DNA of 64,000 nucleotides from VRUE01 sp963715625 (GTDB lineage Bacteria > Actinomycetota > Thermoleophilia > Solirubrobacterales > 70-9). Below the pieces are notes generated by a model that was not told the origin of the DNA, did not search any database, and saw nothing but the letters and a program-made list of their open reading frames with translations. This document shows positions 1 through 8,132 of the stretch, one piece after another (position 1 is the stretch's first letter; every line of letters begins with the position of its first letter). The stretch covers positions 62,001 through 126,000 of the forward strand of contig OY970260.1 in the NCBI GenBank assembly GCA_963715625.1, written 5' to 3'. Made by a program: the position numbers and the translations under genes.

Positions 1-2595
1 GTGCGGCAGCTGTTCGAACCGCTGCTCGCCGCCTCGGCGCGGCGCAGGGAGCTGCTGGGTGGCAACGGCGCGGCCGCGACCCCGGTCTTCGAGCCGGCGG
101 CAGCGCCCGGCGAGGGCGCCGATCCGTTCGCCGTCCAGCACGGTCTTCACTGCCTCGTCCTCGCGCTGACCGAATCGGCGCCTGTGCTGATGCTGGTCGA
201 CGACGCCCAGTGGGCCGATCTCGCCTCGCTGCGCGCCCTCGCCTATATCGGCCGCCGCCTCGCTTCGCTGTCCGCGGCCCTGGCGCTCACGGTGAGGAGG
301 GGGGAGCCCGGCGAGCACGAACGCCTGCTGGACGAGCTGCGCCGCGAGCCGGGCGCGTTGACGATCGAGCCACCGCCGCTCTCGGTCGCGGCGGTCGCGG
401 CGCTGGCGAGCGCGGAGTCGGGGCGCGTCCTCGGCGAGGGGTTCGCCAGCGCCTGCCGCGACGCCACGGCCGGCAACCCGTTTCTGCTGGTCGAGCTGCT
501 GCGGGCGCTTGACCCCGACCGAATCGACGGGGGAGATGGCGACGCCGAACGCCTTGCAGAGGCTGGCGCAGCAGGGGCTTCGCGCACGATCCTCGCCCGT
601 CTGAACCGCCTCGGAGAGCAGCCGCTCGCCGTCGCGCGAGCGGTCGCGGTGCTGGAGCCGCACGCCGAGGCGCACCGGATCGCTCGACTGAGCGGCCTGT
701 CCATCGAGGCTGTCGCCGACGCCTGCGAGCGCCTCGTCCTCGCCAGGCTGCTTTCCGACGCGCGGCCGATCGGCTTCGTCCACCCGCTGGTCCGGGCGGC
801 CGTGCTCGGCGAGGTGCCGCGGCCGCGCCGCGCTGCCGACCACGCTCGGGCGGCGCGCCTGCTCAGCGAGGACGGCGCCGCCACCGACGCGCTTGCCGCC
901 CATCTGCTGCTCGCCGAGCCGAGCGCCGACGCCTGGGCTGTCGGGGAGCTGCGCGCGGCAGCCGCCGAGGCGATCGGCCGCGGCGCCCCCGAAGCCGCCG
1001 TCAGCTACCTGCGACGGGCGCTGCGCGAGCCCCCGCCGAAGGGAGACCGGCTCGCGGTCAGCCGCGAGCTGGGAGTGGCGCTCCTGCTTGCCGACGACCC
1101 GGAGGGGGTCGAGGTGCTGCGCGCGGTCCGCGGCGCCCTCGACGATCCGGTTCTCCGGGCGGAAATCGCGACCGAGCTCTCGGTCTCGCTGGCCATCCGC
1201 CGTCCGGGCGGTGAGGGCGTGGCGTTGCTGGAGGAGTCCCTGGCGGAGATCCCCGAAGATCGCACCGGCCTCGCCCTCCTCCTGCGCGGGCACCAGCTCG
1301 TCCAGTTGCTCGGCGGGATGGAACGGATTCCGGACGGCCTTCACCCGGAGCGGGAGGAGTGGCCGCAAGGCGACACCGTCGAGGGTCGCCTGGTCCTGCA
1401 TCAGCTGGTCCTCCTCTACGCAATCGGGTTCGGGCCGATGGAGAACGTCATGGAGCTGGTCGAGCGGGCCAACACGGACCTCGACGTCTACGCGTCTGAC
1501 CTCCGCGCGGGCCTGGCCGCGCACTACGTGGCCGCCGGGCAGGCTCTGGCCGACCGGGGCGAGCTCACGGAGGACCTCTTCGTGAGGGCGCTCGATGCCT
1601 CGAAGCAGCATGGAACGGTCGCGAGTGTCTCCGGGGCTCACGGCATGCGTGCCTGCTGCCGCTTCCTCGACGGCGACCTGCGCGGGGCCGACGTCGACGT
1701 CGAGCTCGCCATTCGCCTGACCGAGCCCACCGGCCTTCGCGTTCAGCTCGCCAACTGGATGGCCGTGGCGCTGAGGACCCTGCTTGCGCGGCGCGGCTCC
1801 GGCGCCGCCCAAGCTCTGCTCGACGAGGTCTGGCGGAGTCGCGATCCAGGTCCCGGAGCGCCGGGCGCGTCTTTGCTGGTCGCCCGCGGCGAGCTGCGTC
1901 TCGAGAGCGGCCGGCACGCCGAGGCGAGGCACGACTTCATCGCCGCGAGCGAACGGGTGCGCTGGCTTCCCTACGCGAACCCCGAGGTGCTGGGTTGGCG
2001 CACCGGACTCGCCCTTGCCGAAGACGCGCTCGGCAACGGAGAGGAGGCGCAACGGCTGGCGCGGGAGGCGCTGCGGCTCGCCCGCGAGGCCGGCGGCTCG
2101 CGCGGGATCGGGATTGCCCAGCGGGTGCTGGGGACGGTGAGCGCCGGCGAGGAGGGGATCGAGTTGCTGCGCGAGGCGAGCGAGACTCTCGCCGGAACCC
2201 GGGCCCGCCTGCAGCACGCCGAGGCGCTGGCAGGACTGGGCGCCGCCCTACGCCGGGCCAACCGCCGCAAGGATGCGCGCGAGCCGCTGCGTGAGGCTCT
2301 TGACCTCGCTCATCGGTGCGGCGCGGCGCCGCTCGAGCAGCGCGCCCGCACCGAGCTGGCGGCGACCGGGGCGCGGCCACGCAAGGCCGTCCTCACCGGC
2401 GTCGAGTCGCTTACCCCGAGCGAGCTGCGAGTCGCGCGCATGGCTGCCGAGGGAATGACCAACCGCGAGATCGCCCAGAGCCTCTTCGTCACCGCGAAGA
2501 CGGTCGAGACCCACCTGCGCCACGCCTACCAGAAGCTCGACGTCGCGCGGCGCACCGAGCTCATGGCTGCCCTCGGCGACGGCACAGTCATCTGA
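1..2595 (+). CDS. LuxR-family transcriptional regulator with AAA ATPase domain (LAL type), 5' truncated
   Basis: Open from the first base, 864 residues visible. The N-terminus begins with VRQLFEPLLA, which in large ATP-binding LuxR (LAL/MalT-like) regulators lies just after the Walker A loop; no Walker A is seen, so the real start is upstream of the window. A Walker B-like LMLVDDAQWAD sits near residues 63-73. The long alanine/leucine-rich middle looks like TPR-type helical repeats. The last ~65 residues hold a LuxR/GerE helix-turn-helix (LTPSELRVARMAAEGMTNRE followed by IA and VTAKTVETHL). Such proteins are ligand- and ATP-responsive transcription activators; the target is not evident. The next intact gene on this strand is far away, so it looks monocistronic at its 3' end. 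Confidence 0.88.
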   Translation: MRQLFEPLLAASARRRELLGGNGAAATPVFEPAAAPGEGADPFAVQHGLHCLVLALTESAPVLMLVDDAQWADLASLRALAYIGRRLASLSAALALTVRRGEPGEHERLLDELRREPGALTIEPPPLSVAAVAALASAESGRVLGEGFASACRDATAGNPFLLVELLRALDPDRIDGGDGDAERLAEAGAAGASRTILARLNRLGEQPLAVARAVAVLEPHAEAHRIARLSGLSIEAVADACERLVLARLLSDARPIGFVHPLVRAAVLGEVPRPRRAADHARAARLLSEDGAATDALAAHLLLAEPSADAWAVGELRAAAAEAIGRGAPEAAVSYLRRALREPPPKGDRLAVSRELGVALLLADDPEGVEVLRAVRGALDDPVLRAEIATELSVSLAIRRPGGEGVALLEESLAEIPEDRTGLALLLRGHQLVQLLGGMERIPDGLHPEREEWPQGDTVEGRLVLHQLVLLYAIGFGPMENVMELVERANTDLDVYASDLRAGLAAHYVAAGQALADRGELTEDLFVRALDASKQHGTVASVSGAHGMRACCRFLDGDLRGADVDVELAIRLTEPTGLRVQLANWMAVALRTLLARRGSGAAQALLDEVWRSRDPGPGAPGASLLVARGELRLESGRHAEARHDFIAASERVRWLPYANPEVLGWRTGLALAEDALGNGEEAQRLAREALRLAREAGGSRGIGIAQRVLGTVSAGEEGIELLREASETLAGTRARLQHAEALAGLGAALRRANRRKDAREPLREALDLAHRCGAAPLEQRARTELAATGARPRKAVLTGVESLTPSELRVARMAAEGMTNREIAQSLFVTAKTVETHLRHAYQKLDVARRTELMAALGDGTVI

Positions 2596-2687
2596 CAATC
2601 GTTCGGGCTTGACGAGCCGGCGGTCGACCCGTTTCGCTGCCGGAGCGAAGACGTCGCGGCGCGGGTGGAGGCCCTCATATGCTCGCT

Positions 2688-2869
2688 GCGAGCTCCGTCC
2701 GTCGGCGGTCGCGCAGGACAAAGGGCTGGACCTTGCCGCTGGGCGTGCGCGGGAGCGCGTTGACGAAGTGGACCAGGCGCGGGTACGCGTGGGCGGCGAA
2801 TTGGGCCTTGACGTGCTGCTGGAGCTCGGCCGTAAGGGCGTCGGAGGCCTCCACGCCCGGGCGGAGGGT
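2688..2869 (-). repeat. Diverged copy 1 of acyl-CoA synthetase 3' end (182-bp direct repeat)
   Basis: These 182 bp align without gaps, offset 1506, to 4194-4375, with 17 mismatches by my count (about 91% identity). Read on the minus strand they encode the C-terminal end of an AMP-forming acyl-CoA synthetase (LPRTPSGKVQ region, ending TELAASI and a TGA just below 2688). There is no upstream coding sequence, so it is a 3' gene fragment. About nine of the 17 differences fall in third codon positions, suggesting divergence while coding. Nothing else recognisable is seen in the ~90 bp between the LuxR gene and this copy. Confidence 0.85.
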
Positions 2870-2870
2870 C

Positions 2871-2927
2871 GTACAGGTTCTTACGGCCTCTTACGGCTTT
2901 CTCATAAGATGCCGTAAGAACTGGTAC
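2871..2927. promoter_or_regulatory. 17-bp imperfect inverted repeat ahead of the ATPase gene
   Basis: Arms gtacaggttcttacggc (2871-2887) and gccgtaagaactggtac (2911-2927) pair at 15 of 17 positions around a 23-nt AT-richer spacer that repeats cttacggc once more. It starts two bases after the 182-bp repeat ends and stops 8 bp before the GTG start of the ATPase. It could be an operator overlapping the promoter, or the terminal structure of an inserted element. Confidence 0.55.
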
Positions 2928-2934
2928 GTCTTCT

Positions 2935-4181
2935 GTGCACGTGGCGCGGAACCCCTACCAGCCGGGCGTCGGTACCACCCCGCCCTACCTGGCCGACCGC
3001 GAGCAGCAGCTGCAGCGGTTCCGCGGCTACCTGCGTGACTTCCCCGATAAGCGCCGCAACGTCCGCCTCAGCGGCCTGCGTGGCGTAGGCAAGACCGTGC
3101 TGCTCAAGGAGTTCCGCGACGCGGCCCGCGAGCGCGACTGGGTCGTCATTCGCCGTGACCTCACTGCCCGGCTGCGCCAGGACGATGCCTTCGCCACCGC
3201 GATCGCCGATGACCTCGACACGGCGATCCGTGCCTTTTCCAACATGGCCAAGCTGCGCGCCCTGCTCGCAAGCGCGCGCGCAGAGCTGTTGGGGAGATCA
3301 CCGTCGGCTTGCCAGGGGGGACGAGCATCAGCGTCAAGCCAGGGACCTCGCGAAGCGGCGCGTCCGTCCTCGAGGATCGTCTCGGTGAGGCCCTGATCCA
3401 GGTCGGGCGTCTCGCCGCCAAGGCCGGGCGCGGCGTCGCCTTCCTCTACGACGAGGCGCACACCCTGCATGACCAGCCGCGGCAGCATCAGTATCCCCTC
3501 GGCGCGCTGCTTGGCGCCTTCGTCGAAGCCCAGGATCAAGAGGAACCACCGCTGCCGGTGATGCTCGTCGTCTCGGGCCTGCCGCCACTCGTTCAGAACC
3601 TGCAGGCAGCGCGAAGCCACGCCGAGCGGCTCTTTCGCGTCGAGGAGCTCGGCAACCTTGCCCTCGAGCCCATGAGCCAGAGCGAGCCAAGCCCCGCTGC
3701 GCTCGCGCTGATACGACCAGCTGCCGACACCGGCATCCCGTTCGAGCCAGATGTCGCACAGCAGGTCGCCTCCGACGTCGACGGGTACCCCTACTTCATC
3801 CAGAAGTACGGCGAGGCCCTTTGGGATGCAGCCGACGCGGCCAACCTCGACTCAATCACCGCCAAGCTCTACGCAAGCACCCGCTCACGCGTGCAGGATG
3901 CTCCCGATGCCGAGTTCTTCGAGAACCGCTACCTCGACGCTCCGCGCGCCGACCAGCTTACGCTCCGTGTCGCCGCCGACCTCGGCGGCGAGCGGTTCGA
4001 GATCGCAAAGCTCACTTCTCAGTTCCAAAGCCGCAACGCCAACGCCACCCAGCAGAGCGTCAACCGGCTGCTGAAGAGCAACCACGTATACCGGGTCAGC
4101 CAGGGCATCTACGCCTATACCGCGCCGCTGTTTGGCGACTTCGTGCGGCGCACCTACCCCCGCCAGGCGTCGGATCGATGA
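2935..4181 (+). pseudogene. AAA (ORC1-like) ATPase gene split by a single-base frameshift
   Basis: Frame 1 from GTG 2935 encodes NPYQPGVGTTPPYLADREQQ and the Walker A loop LSGLRGVGKTVLL. At the G run 3291-3294 the reading frame must change by one base to continue as GEITVGLPGGTSIS, the Walker B segment GVAFLYDEAHTL and a C-terminal winged-helix-like part (ending 4181). Restoring one G gives a continuous 415-residue protein. The start NPYxPGxGxxPPxLAxR is a recurrent opening in actinobacterial AAA ATPases of unknown role. Either a recent -1 mutation or a base-calling error in a homopolymer. The 3' end overlaps the convergent acyl-CoA synthetase gene by 28 bp. It occupies almost exactly the space between the two 182-bp repeats, so it looks inserted. 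Confidence 0.75.
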
Positions 4182-5848
4182 CGCCCGGTAGCCGCGAGCT
4201 CCGCCCGTCGGCGGTCGCGCAGGACGAAGCGCTGGACCTTGCCGCTGGGCGTGCGCGGGAGCGCGTCGACGAAGTGCACGACGCGCGGATACGCGTGGGC
4301 GGCGAATCGGGCCTTGACGTGCTGTTGGAGCTCGGCCACGAGCGCGTCGGAGGCGTCCGCACCCGGGCGGAGGGTGACGAACGCCTCGATCACCTCGCCG
4401 CGGAGCTCGTCGGGCACACCGACGACGGCCGCCTCGGCCACGTCGGGGTGCTCGCCGAGGACGCTCTCCACCTCGAAGGGCCCGATCCGGTAGCCGCCCA
4501 TGATGATCACGTCGTCGTCTCGCGAGGAGAAGAAGAAGTAGCCGTCGTCGTCGCGGCTGGCGGTATCGCCGGTGATGTACCAGCGCCCGTCCGGGGGGAT
4601 GCGTTCGGCGGTACTCTCGGGCGCTTCGTGGTAGCCGGTGAACGGCATCGCCGGGCTGTTGGGGATGTCGATCGCGACGCGGCCGAGCTCGCCGGCGGGC
4701 GCGATCTCCTCGCTGTCCTCGCGTAGGACCTCGACGGTCCAGCCCGGCATCGACGTGCCCATCGAACCGGCCTTGAGCGGGCGGCGGATCTCGGGATGCC
4801 AGCCGTTGGCGACCACCATGCCCAGCTCGGTCTGGCCGTAGTGGTCGCGGATCTCGACACCGAGCGCCTCCCGGGCCCACTCGAGGGTGTCCGGATCGAG
4901 TGGCTCTCCGGCGCTGGACAGGCAGCGCAGCGCCAGTCCCTTGGGCACTTCCGCACCGGCCGCGCGCAGCGCACGATAGGCGGTGGGGGCGGCGGCGAAG
5001 TTGGTGACCTCGAAGCGCTCGAGCACCCGCCACGTGAGCGCCGGATCGAAGGCGGCCGTCAGCAGAGTCGTCGTGTGCCCGGCCGCCAGCGGGGCGACGA
5101 TCGCGCAGTAAAGCCCGTATGCCCAGCCCGGGTCGGCGGGACACCAGTAGACGTCGTCCTCGACGACGCCGAGGCCGTACTCGAGGTACAGCCGCAGCCC
5201 GGCGATCATGTTCACGGGCTCGGGAACACCCTTCGGCATTCCGGTCGTTCCGGACGTGAAGATCAGGACGAACGGGTCATCGCCCCCCACGGCCTCGGCA
5301 GAAATGCCTGCGGGGTGTGTCTCCATCAGCTCGGCGACGGTGAGGTCGCCGACGCGGGCCCGATCGCCCGCGGTGACGATCCGGCAGCCGGCGCCGACCG
5401 CGTCGAGCTTCTCGCGCTGGTCTGGATCGACGACGACGACCTTCGCGGCGCTGGACTCCAGACGCAACTCGATGGCAGGTGGGGCAAACGCCGTGAACAG
5501 CGGGACGTGAACCGCGCCCCGTCGCCAGATCCCCAGCAAGACAGCTACAAGGTCTGACGACTTACCCATCAGGGTTGCGACGCGGTCGCCCGGCCCGATG
5601 CCGAGATCGGCCAGCCCGGCGGCGAAACGCTCGGAGCGCTCTTTCAGCTCCCCGTAGGACACCTCGCGCGTGCTCAGGTCCGCCTCGACGATCCGGAGAG
5701 CGACATCTCCTTCCGGGTGGTCATCGCACAAGACACTGGCAAGGCAGACGCTCGGCCCCCCGTAGAGATCCAGCAGCTCCCGAAGGCGCCGCTCCCCACT
5801 CGGTACATCCAACGGCTGCTCGCCGTCAACTGGATGTGTCACGGACAT
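4154..5848 (-). CDS. AMP-forming acyl-CoA synthetase (acetyl/medium-chain type)
   Basis: 564 residues from ATG 5848, chosen because GGGGAG lies about 7 bases upstream; an in-frame ATG at 5932 would run into the divergent promoter. It activates a carboxylic acid to its CoA thioester via an acyl-adenylate. Visible ANL-family motifs are the phosphate loop TSGTTGMPKG, the YGQTE adenine/AMP motif, the hinge region YITGDTASRDDDGYFFFSSR, and near the C-terminus the catalytic lysine in LPRTPSGKVQR. The substrate cannot be fixed from sequence; it resembles acetyl/propionyl- and medium-chain enzymes. It is transcribed divergently from the hydrolase/cyclase fusion, with two inverted repeats between them. 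Its 3' end is part of a duplicated 182-bp segment. Confidence 0.9.
   Translation of the reverse strand: MSVTHPVDGEQPLDVPSGERRLRELLDLYGGPSVCLASVLCDDHPEGDVALRIVEADLSTREVSYGELKERSERFAAGLADLGIGPGDRVATLMGKSSDLVAVLLGIWRRGAVHVPLFTAFAPPAIELRLESSAAKVVVVDPDQREKLDAVGAGCRIVTAGDRARVGDLTVAELMETHPAGISAEAVGGDDPFVLIFTSGTTGMPKGVPEPVNMIAGLRLYLEYGLGVVEDDVYWCPADPGWAYGLYCAIVAPLAAGHTTTLLTAAFDPALTWRVLERFEVTNFAAAPTAYRALRAAGAEVPKGLALRCLSSAGEPLDPDTLEWAREALGVEIRDHYGQTELGMVVANGWHPEIRRPLKAGSMGTSMPGWTVEVLREDSEEIAPAGELGRVAIDIPNSPAMPFTGYHEAPESTAERIPPDGRWYITGDTASRDDDGYFFFSSRDDDVIIMGGYRIGPFEVESVLGEHPDVAEAAVVGVPDELRGEVIEAFVTLRPGADASDALVAELQQHVKARFAAHAYPRVVHFVDALPRTPSGKVQRFVLRDRRRAELAATGRHRSDAWRG
4194..4375 (-). repeat. Copy 2 of the 182-bp repeat, forming the 3' end of the intact acyl-CoA synthetase gene
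   Basis: Ungapped match to 2688-2869 (17 mismatches). Here the repeat is joined to a complete synthetase gene. Downstream of the repeat the reading frame continues past the point where copy 1 stops, giving an extra tail ATGRHRSDAWRG before TAG at 4154-4156. This suggests that the sequence beyond the repeat was replaced. Confidence 0.85.
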
Positions 5849-5899
5849 CGTGATTCTCCCCTCGTCGATGGTGTCACCGAGTAGGCGTGAATCGCCGCT

Positions 5900-5935
5900 G
5901 AACCGCTGGTTCAAATGCCCTGAACCGGGCATTTG
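5900..5935. promoter_or_regulatory. Two inverted repeats in the divergent promoter region
   Basis: Between the acyl-CoA synthetase start (5848) and the next gene's start (5954) lie gaacc-gct-ggttc (5900-5912) and caaatgccc-tgaacc-gggcatttg (5912-5935, 9-bp perfect arms). Their position between two divergent starts fits operator sites for a dimeric repressor; the regulator is unknown. Confidence 0.5.
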
Positions 5936-5953
5936 GGATGGTTGAATGCAGGA

Positions 5954-8047
5954 ATGCCGGCGGGCGGAATAATCACGAGCGCGGAGCTCATCCGCGAGGG
6001 CGAGTACTGGACGGTGGCCTTCGCTGGCCGTGAGCTACGGGTACGCGATTCCAAGGGGATGGGCTACCTCGCAGAGCTCCTCGCCCATCCGGAGCGGGAG
6101 ATCGAAGTCCTCGCGCTCGCCGGCGGCAGGTCGGCCGAGCGGGCATCGCCAGCCGAAGTCGCCGACGCGGGGCTGACGCCCTCCTCCGGCTTCGACGGGG
6201 ATCCGCTGCTGGACGAGCAGGCAAAGCGCGCCTACCGGGAGCGCTTGGAGGATCTGCAGAGCGAGATCGACGAGGCGGACGCCTTCAACGATCCCGAGCG
6301 CGCCACGCGCGCTCGGGCGCAGTATGAGGCGATTGTCGACGAGCTGGCGGGGGCAGTCGGACTCGGTCGTCGCGACCGCCGGACGGGTACCGCCGGGGAG
6401 CGGGCGCGTCTCAACGTGACGCGGGCCATCCGCAGCGCGATCGCCCGGGTGGCCGAGCACGACGGGGCGCTTGGGGAGCACCTGTCGGCTTGCGTGCACA
6501 CCGGTCGCGTGTGCGTGTACCGACCGGACCGTCAGGCCCCGGTCGCCTGGGCCGTCAACACACGACCGGCGCCCGGCCGGGGTCCACGTCGCCCGCCGGT
6601 ACCCGACACGCGCTATGCGAGGAACGGCGAGGTCAGCATCGCCTACCAGGTCGTCGGCGAGGGCCCGATCGACCTCGTCCTCGTCAACGGCCTGGCGGCC
6701 CACCTGGATCTGCTCTGGGCCGACCCCGAGTCGACGGCCTTCCTGCGCAGGCTCGCGTCGTTTTCCCGCCTCATGCTGTTCGACAAGCCGGGGACCGGGC
6801 TGTCGGACCCGGTGGCGGGAGCGCCGTCGCTCGAGCAGCGGATGGGTGACGTCCGGGCGGTGATGGACGCGGCGGGCTCCCGACGCGCTGCGCTGATCGG
6901 TTATTCGGAGGGCGGCATGGCGAGCGCGATGTTCGCTGCAACCTACCCCGAGCGCACCGCAGGGCTGGTCCTGCTCAACTCGGCCGCCAAGTCGAAAACA
7001 GGGCCCGAGTTCCAGGCGGCGTACGGTCGCTTCTGGTGGGTTCTGGACGAGATCGCCGCCAAGCGCTGGGGCGAGGGTGCGTTCATCCTCGAGCTCGCGC
7101 CGAGATGGGCGGGCAGCGAGCTGCGCCGACGCACGGCCGCCGTCGCCGAGCGCGCCTGCGCGAGCCCCGGCATGGTGCGCGCGATGACCGAGGCGCTGCG
7201 CGAGTACGACGCGCGATCGGTCCTGTCGACGATCAGCGCTCCAACGCTGGTGATTCACGCGACCGAGGACAAGCTCGTCGCGGTCGAGCTCGGCCGTGAT
7301 CTCGCCCAACGCATCCCCGGCGCCCGATTCGTCGAGGCCCCCAGCGTCGATCACCTCTTCTTCGTCGGAGAGTGGGAGCCGATCGCGTCCGAGATCGAGG
7401 AGTTCCTTGCAGCCGAGCTCCCCGAGCCGGAGGTAGGGCGCCTGCTCCAAACAGTGCTCTGCACCGACGTCGTGCATCCGGTCGCCGAGGAGCGCCACGA
7501 GCAGGTCGCGCGAGAAGAGCTCGAGCGCTTCGGCGGTCGTCCGATCGAGAATCCGGGGAACGGTCTGCTGGCCGCATTCGATGGGCCCAGCCGTGCGGTC
7601 CGCTGTGCGCGGGCTATCGCCGACGAGCTTCGGCGGCGCGGGCACGAAGTCAGAGCCGGAATCCACACGGGTGAGTGCAAACCCGTCGGCGAGAACCTCG
7701 GGGGCATCACGGTTCACATCGGCGCTCAGATCTGCGCACTTGCCGAGCCATCCGAGGTGCTGGCTTCGCAGACGGTCTGCGACCTGGTCGCAGGATCGGG
7801 CATCGAGTTCCACAATCGAGGCGAGCACAGCCTCGAAGGAAGCCCCGAGGAGTGGCAGCTGTACGCCGTGGCCGCCGACCAACCGACGGATACCCGGCCG
7901 GCTGACAGCGTCGACCATCGCACGGCGGCGCTCACGCCCGGCCCCCGGGACACGATGACCCAGATCGACCGGGTGGCGCTCGCACTCGCCAAGCATGCGC
8001 CGGCCGCCGCCCGACTCGTGTTTCGCGTTAGCCGCGGGTCTCGCTGA
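5954..8047 (+). CDS. Three-part protein: actinobacterial N-terminal domain, alpha/beta hydrolase, degenerate class III cyclase domain
   Basis: 697 residues from ATG 5954 (GCAGGA just upstream; an upstream TTG at 5933 lies inside the inverted repeat). Residues ~1-205 form a helical domain ending in RLNVTRAIRSAIARVAEHD, a segment also seen in actinobacterial signalling ATPases. Residues ~210-475 are an alpha/beta hydrolase with the nucleophile elbow GYSEGG and a late histidine in SVDHLFF. Residues ~485-650 match the adenylate/guanylate cyclase homology domain (VLCTDVV, AGIHTGE, VHIGAQICALA). The first metal-binding Asp is kept, but the usual second one (GDG) is Asn in PGNGLLAAF, so cyclase catalysis is doubtful and the domain may only sense or bind nucleotide. 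Role unknown; probably signalling. Confidence 0.75.
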   Translation: MPAGGIITSAELIREGEYWTVAFAGRELRVRDSKGMGYLAELLAHPEREIEVLALAGGRSAERASPAEVADAGLTPSSGFDGDPLLDEQAKRAYRERLEDLQSEIDEADAFNDPERATRARAQYEAIVDELAGAVGLGRRDRRTGTAGERARLNVTRAIRSAIARVAEHDGALGEHLSACVHTGRVCVYRPDRQAPVAWAVNTRPAPGRGPRRPPVPDTRYARNGEVSIAYQVVGEGPIDLVLVNGLAAHLDLLWADPESTAFLRRLASFSRLMLFDKPGTGLSDPVAGAPSLEQRMGDVRAVMDAAGSRRAALIGYSEGGMASAMFAATYPERTAGLVLLNSAAKSKTGPEFQAAYGRFWWVLDEIAAKRWGEGAFILELAPRWAGSELRRRTAAVAERACASPGMVRAMTEALREYDARSVLSTISAPTLVIHATEDKLVAVELGRDLAQRIPGARFVEAPSVDHLFFVGEWEPIASEIEEFLAAELPEPEVGRLLQTVLCTDVVHPVAEERHEQVAREELERFGGRPIENPGNGLLAAFDGPSRAVRCARAIADELRRRGHEVRAGIHTGECKPVGENLGGITVHIGAQICALAEPSEVLASQTVCDLVAGSGIEFHNRGEHSLEGSPEEWQLYAVAADQPTDTRPADSVDHRTAALTPGPRDTMTQIDRVALALAKHAPAAARLVFRVSRGSR

Positions 8048-8132
8048 CTGGACCCCCTCGTCGACGAAGCAGGGCTCCAGGAGCGCGCTGCCGTCGGCAG
8101 CGCTATCGAGGGTGCCGCGTAGGATGAGCTTC

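Noticed and set aside
2688..2869. A separate small gene
   Set aside because: It is only the 3' end of an acyl-CoA synthetase reading frame without start or catalytic motifs beyond the terminal lysine region.
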